Source: an uncultured Lachnotalea sp.
GTDB lineage: Bacteria; Bacillota; Clostridia; Lachnospirales; Lachnospiraceae
DNA: 36,762 bases
Reading direction: 5' to 3'
Assembly: GCA_948470255.1 (NCBI GenBank)
Contig: CAOKOS010000022.1
Coordinates: forward strand, 1 to 36,762
Shown: positions 1 to 8,316 of the stretch, piece by piece
Position numbering within the stretch: position 1 is the first letter of the stretch
How the letters are laid out: each line of letters starts with the position of its first letter
Translations under genes and position numbers: made by a program
The notes under the pieces: model-generated
What the model saw: the letters and a program-made list of their open reading frames with translations, nothing else
What the model was told of the DNA's origin: nothing
Databases searched by the model: none

Positions 1-103
1 TTGTTCCTTTATAGGAAACTGCGCCCTATAAAGTAAAAAACCCTCCGGGGGATGCACAGTTGGCGGAGAGGAAATTAGCCTTTCAGTCGCCGCGCGTGAG
101 CGG
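1..103 (+). repeat. Mosaic intergenic repeat, copy 1 (modules B-C-A)
   Basis: This is the first of five related intergenic copies in the window. Module B is a hairpin at 7-33 with arms CTTTATAGG and CCTATAAAG. Module C (about 35-77) starts after an A run and has short CTCCG/CGGAG complementarity. Module A (79-103) is CCTTTCAGTC followed by a small hairpin CCGC-GCGTGA-GCGG. The left side may be cut by the window edge. Similarity to the copies at 8361, 18750, 28211 and 36663 was judged by eye. The module order differs between copies. Confidence 0.8.
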
Positions 104-173
104 GAGGGGACAGGCAGATATACCAGAATATTTTGTATTTTGCGGCAGCCCTGTTTTAAGGAGGAAAAAGAAT

Positions 174-1442
174 ATGGAAAAAAATAAAATGAAAAAGGTA
201 ACAAATCCCATAACCAGGCTTTCAGGTGTACATTCCATGGGGGTGATTGGGGATCCGGGATGTGAAGGCCTTGGCACTTATAATATGAAGGTATATGCCG
301 GCGCCCTGGAAGAGAGCGGCGGGGATGATATTACATTGGTTGTGGGTGATTTAGTTCCGACGGGTACTGCCCACTATTACCAGACCATCCGGGAGATGAC
401 AGAAATACTGTCGGGAAACGATGTTTATTCCCTCAGGGGAAATCACGATACGGGAGCTTATACGGAATATTTTGGACAAAAAAATTACGCCCTTTTAGCA
501 GAAAATTTTGCAGTTGTGGTGTTGGACAATGCTGGCCGTTCTTTTGAGGAAGAAGGGCTTGCGCTTTTGGCCGAAGTTCTTTCCATGGAGGAGGTCAGGC
601 AGGTTATTGTGGCATTTCATATTCCTGTCCCGAACCACTTTATTCAGAACTGTGTTTCTGAGGAGGAGTTTTGCCGTTTGAAAAAAGCTTATGGACCTTG
701 GAAGGAAAAGGTGAAATATTTATTATGCGGCCATGTCCATTCCCGGTTTGTGGATCAGGTGGACGGGATTTGCCTGATTTGTACCGGCGGAGGAGGCGCC
801 ATGGTTGAGGATGTGTCAAAGGAGATCAGAGCATGTGATGTGGAGCATCATGTCGTCCATTTTTATGAAAAGGAGGGCATACTTCAGTACCGGATTTCCA
901 ATCTTTCGGAGGACTGTTACGGAAGAGAGCGGAAAAATGTAGTTTTGAGGCAGAGGCTTCAGGAGACGGTGGAAGGGGAAATGATGGCCCACCTCCGGTA
1001 TCTGATGTTTGCGGATCGGGCGGAGCGCAGGGGAATGGAACGGATTGCTAATCTTTTCCGCGCCCTTGCGGCTTCCGAGTATCACCATGCCAGAAATTTC
1101 TATTCTGTTCTGGAACGGCCGGCAGCTTTTATGGATGCGGTAGAAACGTATGTGCCGGGAGAAGAGTTTGAATATGGATATCTCTACAGGACAATGGAGC
1201 AATATGCCGCAGAACACGAAAGCCCTCTGGCCAGACAGGCTTATGCGGGGGCAGCCGCAGCGGAAAAAGAACATGCTTCTTTACTGAAAAAGGCGGCAGA
1301 TCTGGAAAACTTTTCTGAAGAAACAATCTATGTTTGCCCCATTTGCGGATATGTAATGTCCGGGGAATCCGTCTCAGAACGCTGCCCTGTATGCGGCGGA
1401 CCGAAGCGGCAATTTGAAGTATACCAGGCTGAAAAAAAGTAA
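174..1442 (+). CDS. Metallophosphoesterase-rubrerythrin-rubredoxin fusion protein
   Basis: A 422-residue three-part protein. The ATG at 174 is chosen because AAGGAGG lies just upstream (158-164); an in-frame start at 60 would lie inside the repeat. Residues about 15-245 are a calcineurin-like phosphoesterase: GD (58-59), GNHD (89-92), His149 and GHVH (186-189). The usual first DxH motif is not clear; the nearest match is Asp27 in IGDPGCEG, without the His. Residues about 255-375 are rubrerythrin/ferritin-like, with Glu269, E302xxH305 and E364xxH367 as probable di-iron ligands. Residues 386-417 are a rubredoxin-like knuckle pair with Cys388, Cys391, Cys404 and Cys407. The rubrerythrin and rubredoxin parts suggest peroxide reduction in the cytoplasm; the phosphoesterase substrate is unknown. 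It is followed by a hairpin at 1495-1526. Domain calls are firm; the joint function is inference. Confidence 0.88.
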   Translation: MEKNKMKKVTNPITRLSGVHSMGVIGDPGCEGLGTYNMKVYAGALEESGGDDITLVVGDLVPTGTAHYYQTIREMTEILSGNDVYSLRGNHDTGAYTEYFGQKNYALLAENFAVVVLDNAGRSFEEEGLALLAEVLSMEEVRQVIVAFHIPVPNHFIQNCVSEEEFCRLKKAYGPWKEKVKYLLCGHVHSRFVDQVDGICLICTGGGGAMVEDVSKEIRACDVEHHVVHFYEKEGILQYRISNLSEDCYGRERKNVVLRQRLQETVEGEMMAHLRYLMFADRAERRGMERIANLFRALAASEYHHARNFYSVLERPAAFMDAVETYVPGEEFEYGYLYRTMEQYAAEHESPLARQAYAGAAAAEKEHASLLKKAADLENFSEETIYVCPICGYVMSGESVSERCPVCGGPKRQFEVYQAEKK

Positions 1443-1494
1443 CGGAAAGTCTGGTCAGTTAATAAAAGTACTTTTTATAGTACAGGCAAAATAA

Positions 1495-1526
1495 AGGCCG
1501 GGAATCTGAAAACAGGTTTCCGGCCT
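1495..1526 (+). terminator. Probable terminator of the phosphoesterase fusion gene
   Basis: An inverted repeat has arms AGGCCGG and CCGGCCT, extended by an AA/TT pair with one bulged G. It lies about 50 bp after the stop codon. No clear T run follows, so termination may be weak. Confidence 0.55.
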
Positions 1527-1577
1527 CATAACATATTGGCGCGTAGGAAACAACGTGTCAAAAAAGTGAAAAAACCA

Positions 1578-1605
1578 TTGACACCACCTTAAAAACATGT
1601 ATAAT
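1578..1605 (+). promoter_or_regulatory. Consensus sigma-A promoter of the xre-potABCD operon
   Basis: A perfect -35 TTGACA (1578-1583) and a perfect -10 TATAAT (1600-1605) are separated by 16 bp. Transcription would start near 1612, giving an untranslated leader of about 615 nt before the GTG at 2229. No other promoter of this quality lies between 1443 and 2228. Confidence 0.75.
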
Positions 1606-1620
1606 AGAAGCTGTTTTATA

Positions 1621-1637
1621 GTTTAGATATACTAAAC
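1621..1637. promoter_or_regulatory. Candidate operator palindrome downstream of the promoter
   Basis: GTTTAG-ATATA-CTAAAC is a perfect 6-bp inverted repeat. It begins 15 bp after the -10 box and so overlaps or closely follows the expected start of transcription. The next gene encodes a helix-turn-helix cupin regulator, so autoregulation through this site is a reasonable inference. Confidence 0.5.
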
Positions 1638-1662
1638 TTTTTGTTTATCCATTCCGAACTGC

Positions 1663-1720
1663 ACCCCATAAAAACTTTCCCGGGAAAGCTTGCTTTCTTG
1701 TGGGAAAGTTTTTATGGGGT
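1663..1720 (+). other. Perfect 19-bp-stem nested hairpin in the pot leader
   Basis: The left arm (1663-1681) and right arm (1702-1720) are exact reverse complements over 19 bp. They enclose a 20-nt loop that holds a second small stem, GAAAGC (1684-1689) with GCTTTC (1692-1697). It lies in the transcribed leader, about 50 nt after the predicted start. No T run follows (GTATAGGGC), so it does not look like a simple terminator. It could be an attenuator part, an RNA-stabilising structure or a repeat-derived element. Confidence 0.8.
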
Positions 1721-1753
1721 ATAGGGCGGAACGCCCGTCAGCCGCAGCAAAAA

Positions 1754-2208
1754 GCCGCAAGGCGGCGAGTGCCGACGAAGGAGGAACAGCTGCGGCTTGC
1801 AGTTAGGAAAGTAGAGAAGCCGCAAGGCGGCGTGTACCGACGAAGGAGGAACAGCTGCGGCTTGCAGCCTGGAAAGTAGAGAAGCCGCAAGGCGGCATGT
1901 TCCGACGAAGGAGGAACAGCTGCGGCTAGTAGCCTGGAAAGTAGAGAAGCCGCAAGGCGGCGAGTGCCGACGAAGGAGGAACAGCTGCGGCTTGCAGCCT
2001 GGAAAGTAGGGAAGCCGCAAAGCGGCGTGTTCCGACGAAGGAGGAACAGCTGCGGCTTGCAGTCAGGAAAGTAGAGAAGCCGCAAAGCGGCGTGTGCCGA
2101 CGAAGGAGGAACAGCTGCGGCTTGCAGTCAGGAAAGTAGAGAAGCCGCAAAGCGGCGTGTGCCGACGAAGGAGGAACAGCTGCGGCTTGCAGCCTGGAAT
2201 GTAGAGAA
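1754..2208 (+). repeat. Seven tandem copies of a 65-bp repeat
   Basis: Units start at 1754, 1819, 1884, 1949, 2014, 2079 and 2144, each exactly 65 bp with only a few substitutions. Each unit begins with GCCGCAAGGCGGC (copies 5-7 have AGCGGC), which can form a GCCGC/GCGGC hairpin. Each then carries GACGAAGGAGGAACAGCTG, which contains a perfect Shine-Dalgarno-like AAGGAGGA, then TGCGGC and a GGAAAGTAGAGAA-type tail. In most units AAGCCGCA near the start is complementary to TGCGGCTT later in the same unit; unit 3, with TGCGGCTA, loses the last pair. The array ends 20 bp before the GTG of the regulator. There are no unique spacers, so it is not CRISPR. Its function is unknown. Confidence 0.95.
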
Positions 2209-2228
2209 AAAGAGGGAGGGGAGATCCA

Positions 2229-2762
2229 GTGGATATTGGACAGAAACTGAAGGAGCTGCGGATTTTGAAGGGCCTGACTCAGGAAGAGCTGGCTGACCGG
2301 GCGGAACTGTCCAAGGGGTTCATTTCCCAGTTGGAGCGGGATTTGACATCGCCATCCATTGCCACGCTGACAGATATTCTTCAGTGCCTGGGAACCACTT
2401 TGAATGAATTTTTTACAGCGGATACGGATGAGCAGATTGTGTTTGGCACGGAAGACTATTTTGTGAAGGAAGATGGGGAGCTAAAAAATTCGATTCAATG
2501 GATTATCCCCAATGCCCAGAAGAACGTGATGGAACCCATTCTCCTGACCTTGGAAAAAGGTGGTTCCACCTATCCCGACACGCCCCATGACGGAGAGGAA
2601 TTTGGATACGTGCTTCAGGGAGTGGTAATGATACACCTTGGAAATAAAAGCTACCGGGCGAAAAAGGGTGAGTCCTTTTATTTTACACCGGATAAAAAAC
2701 ATTATCTTACATCAAAGACCGGCGCAGTCCTGATCTGGATCAGTTCTCCGCCCAATTTTTAG
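2229..2762 (+). CDS. XRE family regulator with C-terminal cupin domain
   Basis: A 177-residue DNA-binding regulator. Residues 6-61 form an HTH_3/XRE domain (LKELRILKGLTQEELADRAE, then SKGFISQLERD). Residues about 100-175 are a small cupin barrel (PHDGEEFGYVLQG, then KKGESFYFTPDKKH). The start is a GTG at 2229 behind a purine-rich GAGGGAGGGGAGA ribosome site. In bacteria, proteins of this architecture often sit beside polyamine or amino-acid genes and sense a small molecule through the cupin (the PuuR type is one example). Here the gene lies 11 bp before potA, so control of polyamine uptake is the likely role. The ligand is inferred from context only. Confidence 0.9.
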   Translation: MDIGQKLKELRILKGLTQEELADRAELSKGFISQLERDLTSPSIATLTDILQCLGTTLNEFFTADTDEQIVFGTEDYFVKEDGELKNSIQWIIPNAQKNVMEPILLTLEKGGSTYPDTPHDGEEFGYVLQGVVMIHLGNKSYRAKKGESFYFTPDKKHYLTSKTGAVLIWISSPPNF

Positions 2763-2773
2763 GAGGATAGTAC

Positions 2774-3847
2774 ATGAACGCACCACTAATTCGCCTGGAC
2801 AAAGTTTCTAAAACCTTTGACGGGACCATGGTTCTTGACGAGCTGGAATTGTCCATCAAAGAAAATGAGTTTATGACATTACTGGGGCCCAGCGGCTGTG
2901 GAAAGACCACCACCCTCAGGATTATCGGTGGTTTCGAGAAGCCAGACACGGGACGGGTTTATTTTGAAGGGACGGATATTACGGATTTGGCGCCCAATAA
3001 GCGGCAGCTCAACACGGTTTTTCAGAAATATGCGTTGTTTTCCCATATGAATATTGCTGAAAATATTGCTTTTGGATTAAAAATCAAAGGAAAAACAAAG
3101 TCTTATATCCACGACAAAATCAAATATGCCCTGAAACTGGTGAATCTGGATGGGTACGAAAGGCGCAGTGTCACTTCTCTTTCCGGCGGCCAGCAACAAA
3201 GGATTGCCATCGCCAGGGCCATTGTCAATGAACCCAGGGTTCTGCTCCTTGACGAGCCTTTGGGGGCATTGGATTTGAAGCTGCGTCAGGATATGCAGTA
3301 TGAGTTGATCCGTCTGAAAAATGAGCTGGGGATCACGTTTATTTATGTGACCCATGACCAGGAGGAGGCCCTGACCATGTCGGACACCATCGTGGTTATG
3401 AACCAGGGATACATTCAGCAGATGGGGACGCCGGAGGATATTTATAATGAGCCGGAAAATGCCTTTGTGGCGGATTTCATCGGGGACAGCAATATTATTG
3501 ACAGCCTGATGATTGAGGATAAGCTGGTGGAAATTTTCGGCGTGAAGTTCCCTTGCGTGGACACGGGCTTTGGGAGGAATCAGCCGGTGGATGTGGTAAT
3601 CCGGCCGGAGGATGTGGAGCTGCATCCAGAGGGAGAAGGACGTCTTCCCGGCGTGGTGTCCCACATCATCTTTAAAGGCGTCCATTATGAAATGGAAGTG
3701 ATGGCCGGAGGGTTTGAATGGCTGGTTCATTCTACGGTCTGTCATCCGGTGGGGGCGAAGGTGGGTATTGATGTGGATCCCTTCAATATCCAGATCATGA
3801 AAAAGCCGGAATCGGAAGATGAGGAGGCGGTGGGAGTCAATGGGTAA
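2774..3847 (+). CDS. potA: Spermidine/putrescine ABC transporter ATP-binding protein PotA
   Basis: A 357-residue cytoplasmic ATPase that powers polyamine import. Walker A is GPSGCGKT (38-45), the Q-loop glutamine is Gln84 (FQKYALF), the signature is LSGGQ (136-140) and Walker B is VLLLDE (156-161). The C-terminal part (about 240-345) fits the TOBE-like regulatory domain of PotA/MalK-type subunits. AGGAGG (2761-2766) precedes the ATG. The last codons overlap the start of potB. Its place in a complete ABCD set makes the polyamine assignment strong; the exact substrate preference cannot be read from the sequence. Confidence 0.95.
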   Translation: MNAPLIRLDKVSKTFDGTMVLDELELSIKENEFMTLLGPSGCGKTTTLRIIGGFEKPDTGRVYFEGTDITDLAPNKRQLNTVFQKYALFSHMNIAENIAFGLKIKGKTKSYIHDKIKYALKLVNLDGYERRSVTSLSGGQQQRIAIARAIVNEPRVLLLDEPLGALDLKLRQDMQYELIRLKNELGITFIYVTHDQEEALTMSDTIVVMNQGYIQQMGTPEDIYNEPENAFVADFIGDSNIIDSLMIEDKLVEIFGVKFPCVDTGFGRNQPVDVVIRPEDVELHPEGEGRLPGVVSHIIFKGVHYEMEVMAGGFEWLVHSTVCHPVGAKVGIDVDPFNIQIMKKPESEDEEAVGVNG

Positions 3848-4652
3848 AAAATCATTAGCGGCCCCGTACATCGTATGGATGGCGGGCTTTATCGTCATTC
3901 CGCTGCTGTTTGTGTTTTATTACGGCCTGACAGATAAGTCGGGGGCTTTTACTCTGGAAAATCTTGCGGCCATCGCTTCACCTGAGAAAGTGAGCGCCCT
4001 CCTCCGGTCGCTGAAATTATCCGTGCTCAGTACGGCCATCTGCCTGCTTTTGGCATATCCGCTGGCCATGATTTTAAAAGGGCTTCATGTGAAAAAAGGA
4101 AGCTTTGTGGTATTCCTTTTTATTCTTCCCATGTGGATGAATTTCCTGCTGCGCACCATGGCCTGGCAGACGCTTCTTGACAGAAACGGAGTCATCAATA
4201 ACGTCCTGGCGTTTTTCCATTTGCCGGGGATCAATATCATTAACACTCAGGCGGCCATTGTATTTGGCATGGTTTATAATTTTTTGCCGTTTATGGTTCT
4301 TCCTATTTACAATGTGCTCATTAAGATCGGCGACGATACGGTGGAAGCGGCCAGGGACCTGGGGGCTGACGGTGTTCAGACTTTTTTCCGGGTGATTTTT
4401 CCATTAAGTATGCCGGGAATCGTAAGCGGCATTACCATGGTTTTTGTGCCGGCGCTGACCACCTTTGTGATTTCAGACCTTTTGGGCGGCGGTATGGTGC
4501 TGCTGATCGGGAATGTGATTGAGCAGGAGTTTACTTTTACGGCCAACTGGAATTTAGGTTCCGGCCTTTCACTGGTACTCATGGTCTTTATTCTCATCAG
4601 TATGGTGCTGTTTGCCAAATATGATAAGGACGGAGAGGGGGCGGCTGTGTAA
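3840..4652 (+). CDS. potB: Spermidine/putrescine ABC transporter permease PotB
   Basis: A 270-residue inner-membrane permease with about six hydrophobic segments. The EAA loop that contacts the ATPase is visible in the C-terminal half ([20 protein letters not shown], then PLSMPGI). The ATG at 3840 is chosen over an in-frame ATG at 3819 because GAGGAGG (3821-3827) lies at the right distance from 3840. This start overlaps the potA stop by 8 nt, which suggests translational coupling. Confidence 0.93.
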   Translation: MGKKSLAAPYIVWMAGFIVIPLLFVFYYGLTDKSGAFTLENLAAIASPEKVSALLRSLKLSVLSTAICLLLAYPLAMILKGLHVKKGSFVVFLFILPMWMNFLLRTMAWQTLLDRNGVINNVLAFFHLPGINIINTQAAIVFGMVYNFLPFMVLPIYNVLIKIGDDTVEAARDLGADGVQTFFRVIFPLSMPGIVSGITMVFVPALTTFVISDLLGGGMVLLIGNVIEQEFTFTANWNLGSGLSLVLMVFILISMVLFAKYDKDGEGAAV

Positions 4653-5438
4653 ATGATAAAATTTATCAAACGGTTTTATCTGGTGATCATGTTTGTGTTC
4701 CTCTATGCTCCCATTGCCGCGCTGATGGTGCTGTCCTTCAACAGTTCCAAATATATGTCCCGCTGGGATGGTTTCAGCCTGAAATGGTATGAGGCTATGT
4801 TTTCCAGTGAGCTGATTATGTCGGCTCTTAAAACTACCTTGATTATTGCCCTTCTTTCGGCGGTGATTTCCACCATCATTGGGACGGCGGCCTGTATCGG
4901 AATCAGCCGGATGAAGCGGAAACCCAGGGCTATTGTTATGGGGCTCAATAATATTCCCATGGTCAATGCGGAGATTGTGACGGGAATTTCCCTGATGCTC
5001 TGTTTTATTGCCTTCGGCATAAGCCTGGGTTTTGGGACAATTTTGATTTCCCATATTACTTTTTGCATCCCTTATGTGATCTTAAGCGTAATGCCGAAGA
5101 TAAAACAGACGGAGCAGAGTACTTATGAGGCGGCCCTGGATCTGGGGGCTTCACCTGTCCAGGCGTTTTTTAAGGTGGTGTTTCCAGATATCCGTCCAGG
5201 TGTTTTGTCGGGCTTTTTGATGGCATTTACCATGTCCCTGGACGATTTTATCATTACCCATTTTACCAAGGGGGCGGGGGTCAATACTCTGTCTACTTTG
5301 ATTTACAGCGAGGTGAGAAAGGGCATTAAGCCCAGTCTGTATGCGCTGTCTACGATTATGTTCCTGGCGGTTTTGATTCTTTTGGTCATTGCGAATCTGC
5401 CGAAAGGAAAAAACAGAGAACTTGTAAAGGAGAATTGA
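4653..5438 (+). CDS. potC: Spermidine/putrescine ABC transporter permease PotC
   Basis: A 261-residue second permease subunit. It has an N-terminal membrane segment (residues about 7-29) and further hydrophobic helices. The EAA motif is YEAALDLGASPVQAFFKVVF followed by PDIRPGV. The ATG directly follows the potB stop codon, so the two are probably translationally coupled. It forms the membrane channel with PotB. Confidence 0.94.
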   Translation: MIKFIKRFYLVIMFVFLYAPIAALMVLSFNSSKYMSRWDGFSLKWYEAMFSSELIMSALKTTLIIALLSAVISTIIGTAACIGISRMKRKPRAIVMGLNNIPMVNAEIVTGISLMLCFIAFGISLGFGTILISHITFCIPYVILSVMPKIKQTEQSTYEAALDLGASPVQAFFKVVFPDIRPGVLSGFLMAFTMSLDDFIITHFTKGAGVNTLSTLIYSEVRKGIKPSLYALSTIMFLAVLILLVIANLPKGKNRELVKEN

Positions 5439-5442
5439 CGGA

Positions 5443-6501
5443 ATGAAAAAAAGATGGATGGCGGCGGCTGTTGCGGCGGCACTGGTGTTTGGGCTTTTTG
5501 GATGCGGCGGGGAGAAGAAAGAATCAAAAGGCCAGGTGAAGATCTTTAACTGGGGCGAATATATTGATGAAGAGGTTATCGAACTTTTTGAGGAGGAGAC
5601 AGGAATCGAGGTGGTTTATGATACTTTTGAAACCAACGAGGCCATGTACCCCATTATTGAAGCCGGCGGCGTTTCCTATGACGCCATCTGCCCGTCTGAT
5701 TATATGATTGAAAAGCTGATTGCAAATGATCTGCTGGCGGAGATCAATTTCGACAATATTCCCAATGTGAAATATATCAGTGAAGGGATTATGGAAGGCT
5801 CCAGGACATTTGACCCGGAAAATAAGTATTCTGTGCCATATACCTTTGGAACTTTGGGCATTTTATATAATACAGCGCTGATTGACGATGAGATAGACAG
5901 CTGGGAGGCCCTCTGGAATGAGGAATATGAGGGGAATATCCTCATGTATAACAGTCCAAGGGATTTATTTGTGGCGCCTCTGGAGATTCTTGGATATTCC
6001 ATCAATACCACAGATGAAGCGGAGCTTTTGGAGGCCCAGGAGCTGCTTCTTAAACAGAAGCCCCTCTTACAGAGGTATGTGATGGATCAGATCAAAGACA
6101 GCATGATTTCTGGGAGCGCTTCCATTGCCATGTGTTATTCAGGAGAGGTACTTCAGCTCCAGGGGGCCAATCAGGATTTGAAATATGTGGTGCCGAAGGA
6201 GGGAAGCAATTATTTCATTGATTCCTGGGTTATTCCTGCCAATGCGGAGAATAAAGAAAATGCAGAGGCATGGATTGATTTCCTAAACCGTCCAGATATT
6301 GCCCTCAAAAATTTTGAATATATTACTTACTCTACTCCAAATACAGGCGCCCAGGAGCTTATGGACGAGGAGCTTCTTAAGAATCCTGCCGTGTTTCCCG
6401 GTGAAGACGTCTTAAGTAAATGCGAAGTGTTCCATTCCCTGGGGGCTGAGGGGGATGAGCTGTTTAATAAACTTTGGCTCCAATTAAGAGATGCACAATA
6501 A
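5443..6501 (+). CDS. potD: Polyamine-binding lipoprotein PotD
   Basis: A 352-residue extracellular substrate-binding protein. The N-terminus is a lipoprotein signal: MKKR, a hydrophobic stretch, then the lipobox LFGC with Cys21 as the predicted lipidated residue. The mature part starts with the KIFNWGEYID motif typical of PotD/PotF proteins, and YTFGTLGILYN follows in the first lobe. AAGGAG precedes the ATG after a 4-nt gap from potC. It is the last gene of the pot operon; no convincing terminator was found before the next gene. Confidence 0.95.
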   Translation: MKKRWMAAAVAAALVFGLFGCGGEKKESKGQVKIFNWGEYIDEEVIELFEEETGIEVVYDTFETNEAMYPIIEAGGVSYDAICPSDYMIEKLIANDLLAEINFDNIPNVKYISEGIMEGSRTFDPENKYSVPYTFGTLGILYNTALIDDEIDSWEALWNEEYEGNILMYNSPRDLFVAPLEILGYSINTTDEAELLEAQELLLKQKPLLQRYVMDQIKDSMISGSASIAMCYSGEVLQLQGANQDLKYVVPKEGSNYFIDSWVIPANAENKENAEAWIDFLNRPDIALKNFEYITYSTPNTGAQELMDEELLKNPAVFPGEDVLSKCEVFHSLGAEGDELFNKLWLQLRDAQ

Positions 6502-6636
6502 AAAACGGAAGGATACCTTAATTCTTTATGAATTGGCTGGAAATTCAGGATAAGCCTTTACCTGAATCAAAAAAAATGGTACAGTGGTAGCTGCAGGCCG
6601 TGGGGCATTGCAGTAAAATGAGAAAGGGATGATAGT

Positions 6637-7425
6637 TTGAAGTTTGACTTTCATTGCCATACAAGGAACGGTTCCCTGGATGCCAGGGTAGATGTTCTGG
6701 AGTATGCGAAGCTTCTTAAAGAAAAGGGCTTTGCAGGCATGATGGTTACAGATCACAATAGCTACAGGGGATACCGGGAGTGGCTTAAAATGAAAGAGGA
6801 AACCGGCGGGGTCGAGGATTTTGTGGTGCTTAGGGGGATAGAGTATGACACTCTTGACGCAGGGCACATTCTGGTGGTCATGCCGGATGATGTAGATTTG
6901 CGGATTCTGGAAGTGAGAGGGCTTCCGGTTCGCCTGTTGGCGGGGATTGTCCATCAGTATGGAGGAATCCTGGGGCCGGCCCACCCTTATGGGGCTAAAT
7001 TTTTAAGCGCCATGTGCTCCAAACGTCTGGAACGGGAGCCAGAGCTGATTCATGAATTTGATTTTATAGAAGCCTTTAATACTTGTGAACTTCCGGCTTC
7101 CAATAGGAAAGCGGCGTATCTTGCAGCCAGATACCGGAAAGTCTGCTTTGGCGGTTCCGATTCCCACAAAACAGATTATATCGGTATGGCTTATACAGAA
7201 ATCAATGAGCCGGTTACATGTGCAGATGACTTGATCCGTCTGGTAAGGGAGAGGAAGATTGACGGCTGCGGCGGAACAGAGCGGGCGCCCAAAGAGAGGA
7301 CAAAACTGTGGGCAGCCGCCATTGGAGCTGGATGGAAGATTTATAACCGGGGAATCTCAGCTGCCAGATATCATGCCAGGAGGCTGGGGCTTAGGGAAGT
7401 GGGCTTTTTGCTGGAGCGAAGATAG
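6637..7425 (+). CDS. PHP-domain metal-dependent phosphoesterase
   Basis: A 262-residue protein with the metal-binding pattern of the PHP family: HCH (His6, His8), TDH (Asp39, His40), Glu69, His77, His116, Glu145 and GSDSHK (Asp175, His177). Related proteins hydrolyse phosphate esters or short nucleotides such as pAp; the substrate here is unknown. The start is a TTG at 6637 behind AGAAAGGGATGATAG, because no in-frame ATG fits the conserved beginning. The C-terminal 55 residues lie outside the conserved domain and are basic. The gap of 135 bp from potD leaves open whether it is co-transcribed. Confidence 0.87.
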   Translation: MKFDFHCHTRNGSLDARVDVLEYAKLLKEKGFAGMMVTDHNSYRGYREWLKMKEETGGVEDFVVLRGIEYDTLDAGHILVVMPDDVDLRILEVRGLPVRLLAGIVHQYGGILGPAHPYGAKFLSAMCSKRLEREPELIHEFDFIEAFNTCELPASNRKAAYLAARYRKVCFGGSDSHKTDYIGMAYTEINEPVTCADDLIRLVRERKIDGCGGTERAPKERTKLWAAAIGAGWKIYNRGISAARYHARRLGLREVGFLLERR

Positions 7426-7473
7426 CTGCTGGTGGAGGCAGCTTTCGCAGACAGGGACTAATGGAGGAATTAT

Positions 7474-8310
7474 ATGCGGGGAATTAGACAGTGGATGTCC
7501 GACCATAAAGAAGTGGCGGGTATTCTCGTGTTTTTATTAATCATTATTGTAATCGGCGGTGCGTCTTACGGCATCAGTTATGCAGCGGGCGGCCATTCTA
7601 AGAAACAAAACATTTCAGCCCCTTCCTCAGGGGCAGGGACTTTAGAGGTGGCCGGCGTGTCAGGAGAGGATGGACAGACAGAACCTCCCAGTGTGCCGTC
7701 GGGAGGGGATGGGCCGGCAGTTGAACCTGTTATGCCTGAAGGAAGCAGTGAAGCCGGAAGCGGACAGACAGAGCCGGAAAGCGGACAGGCTGGGGAAAGC
7801 AGCGCAGCGCCCCCGCCTACAGAAGGAAACGCAGCGCCTTCGGAAGGTTCCTCCATCACAGAACATGGCGTCCATTTTCAGATTGTGGACGAGCAGGTAA
7901 CGGCTCGGATAGAGACAAACCTCCGAAGAGTTCCCAGCACGGAAAAGGATGAAGACGTGGTCGCCAAGATTTATAACGGAGACTGGATTAAACGTACCGG
8001 GATCGGCCACAACGGCTGGTCCAGAGTGGAATATGAGGGACAGGTGCTTTATGCTGTCACCAGTTACCTTTCCACGGACGGTTCTTCTTCATCTGTGCCC
8101 ACGTATCAGGAAGCTTCAGACAGTGTAACAGCTAAAGAAGAGGTATATCTGCGATCCGCTCCGGATTCCACAACGGAAGAAAATATTGTTGGCAGTTTAA
8201 ATCACGGAGAGTATCTGACACGTACCGGAATCGGCAGCAACGGCTGGTCAAAATTGGACTATAACGGTACGGAAGTGTATGCAGTTACAAATCTTTTAAC
8301 AACAGAATAG
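7474..8310 (+). CDS. Membrane-anchored protein with two bacterial SH3 domains
   Basis: A 278-residue probable cell-surface protein. Residues 14-37 are one membrane helix. Residues about 45-130 are a linker rich in Pro, Ser, Gly and Glu. Two similar SH3-like domains follow at about 140-200 and 216-276; both carry the pattern RTGIGxNGW. Such domains commonly bind peptidoglycan or its peptides. No catalytic domain is present. GGAGG (7463-7467) precedes the ATG. It is 48 bp after the PHP gene and is followed by a terminator. Confidence 0.87.
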   Translation: MRGIRQWMSDHKEVAGILVFLLIIIVIGGASYGISYAAGGHSKKQNISAPSSGAGTLEVAGVSGEDGQTEPPSVPSGGDGPAVEPVMPEGSSEAGSGQTEPESGQAGESSAAPPPTEGNAAPSEGSSITEHGVHFQIVDEQVTARIETNLRRVPSTEKDEDVVAKIYNGDWIKRTGIGHNGWSRVEYEGQVLYAVTSYLSTDGSSSSVPTYQEASDSVTAKEEVYLRSAPDSTTEENIVGSLNHGEYLTRTGIGSNGWSKLDYNGTEVYAVTNLLTTE

Positions 8311-8316
8311 TAAAAG

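Noticed and set aside
1712-2150. Three minus-strand open frames of 74 to 115 codons across the tandem array
   Set aside because: They are the same 65-bp repeat read in three frames, have no ribosome sites, and match no known family. Periodic DNA without stops explains them.
1754-2208. CRISPR array
   Set aside because: Units are contiguous 65-mers with no unique spacers, and no cas genes are nearby.
3077-3898. Minus-strand open frame of 273 codons over potA
   Set aside because: PotA motifs on the plus strand are unmistakable; the antisense frame is His/Leu-rich shadow sequence.
6543-6567. Hairpin ATTCAGG/CCTGAAT after potD as a terminator
   Set aside because: It is followed by an A run rather than a T run, so it does not fit a plus-strand terminator.
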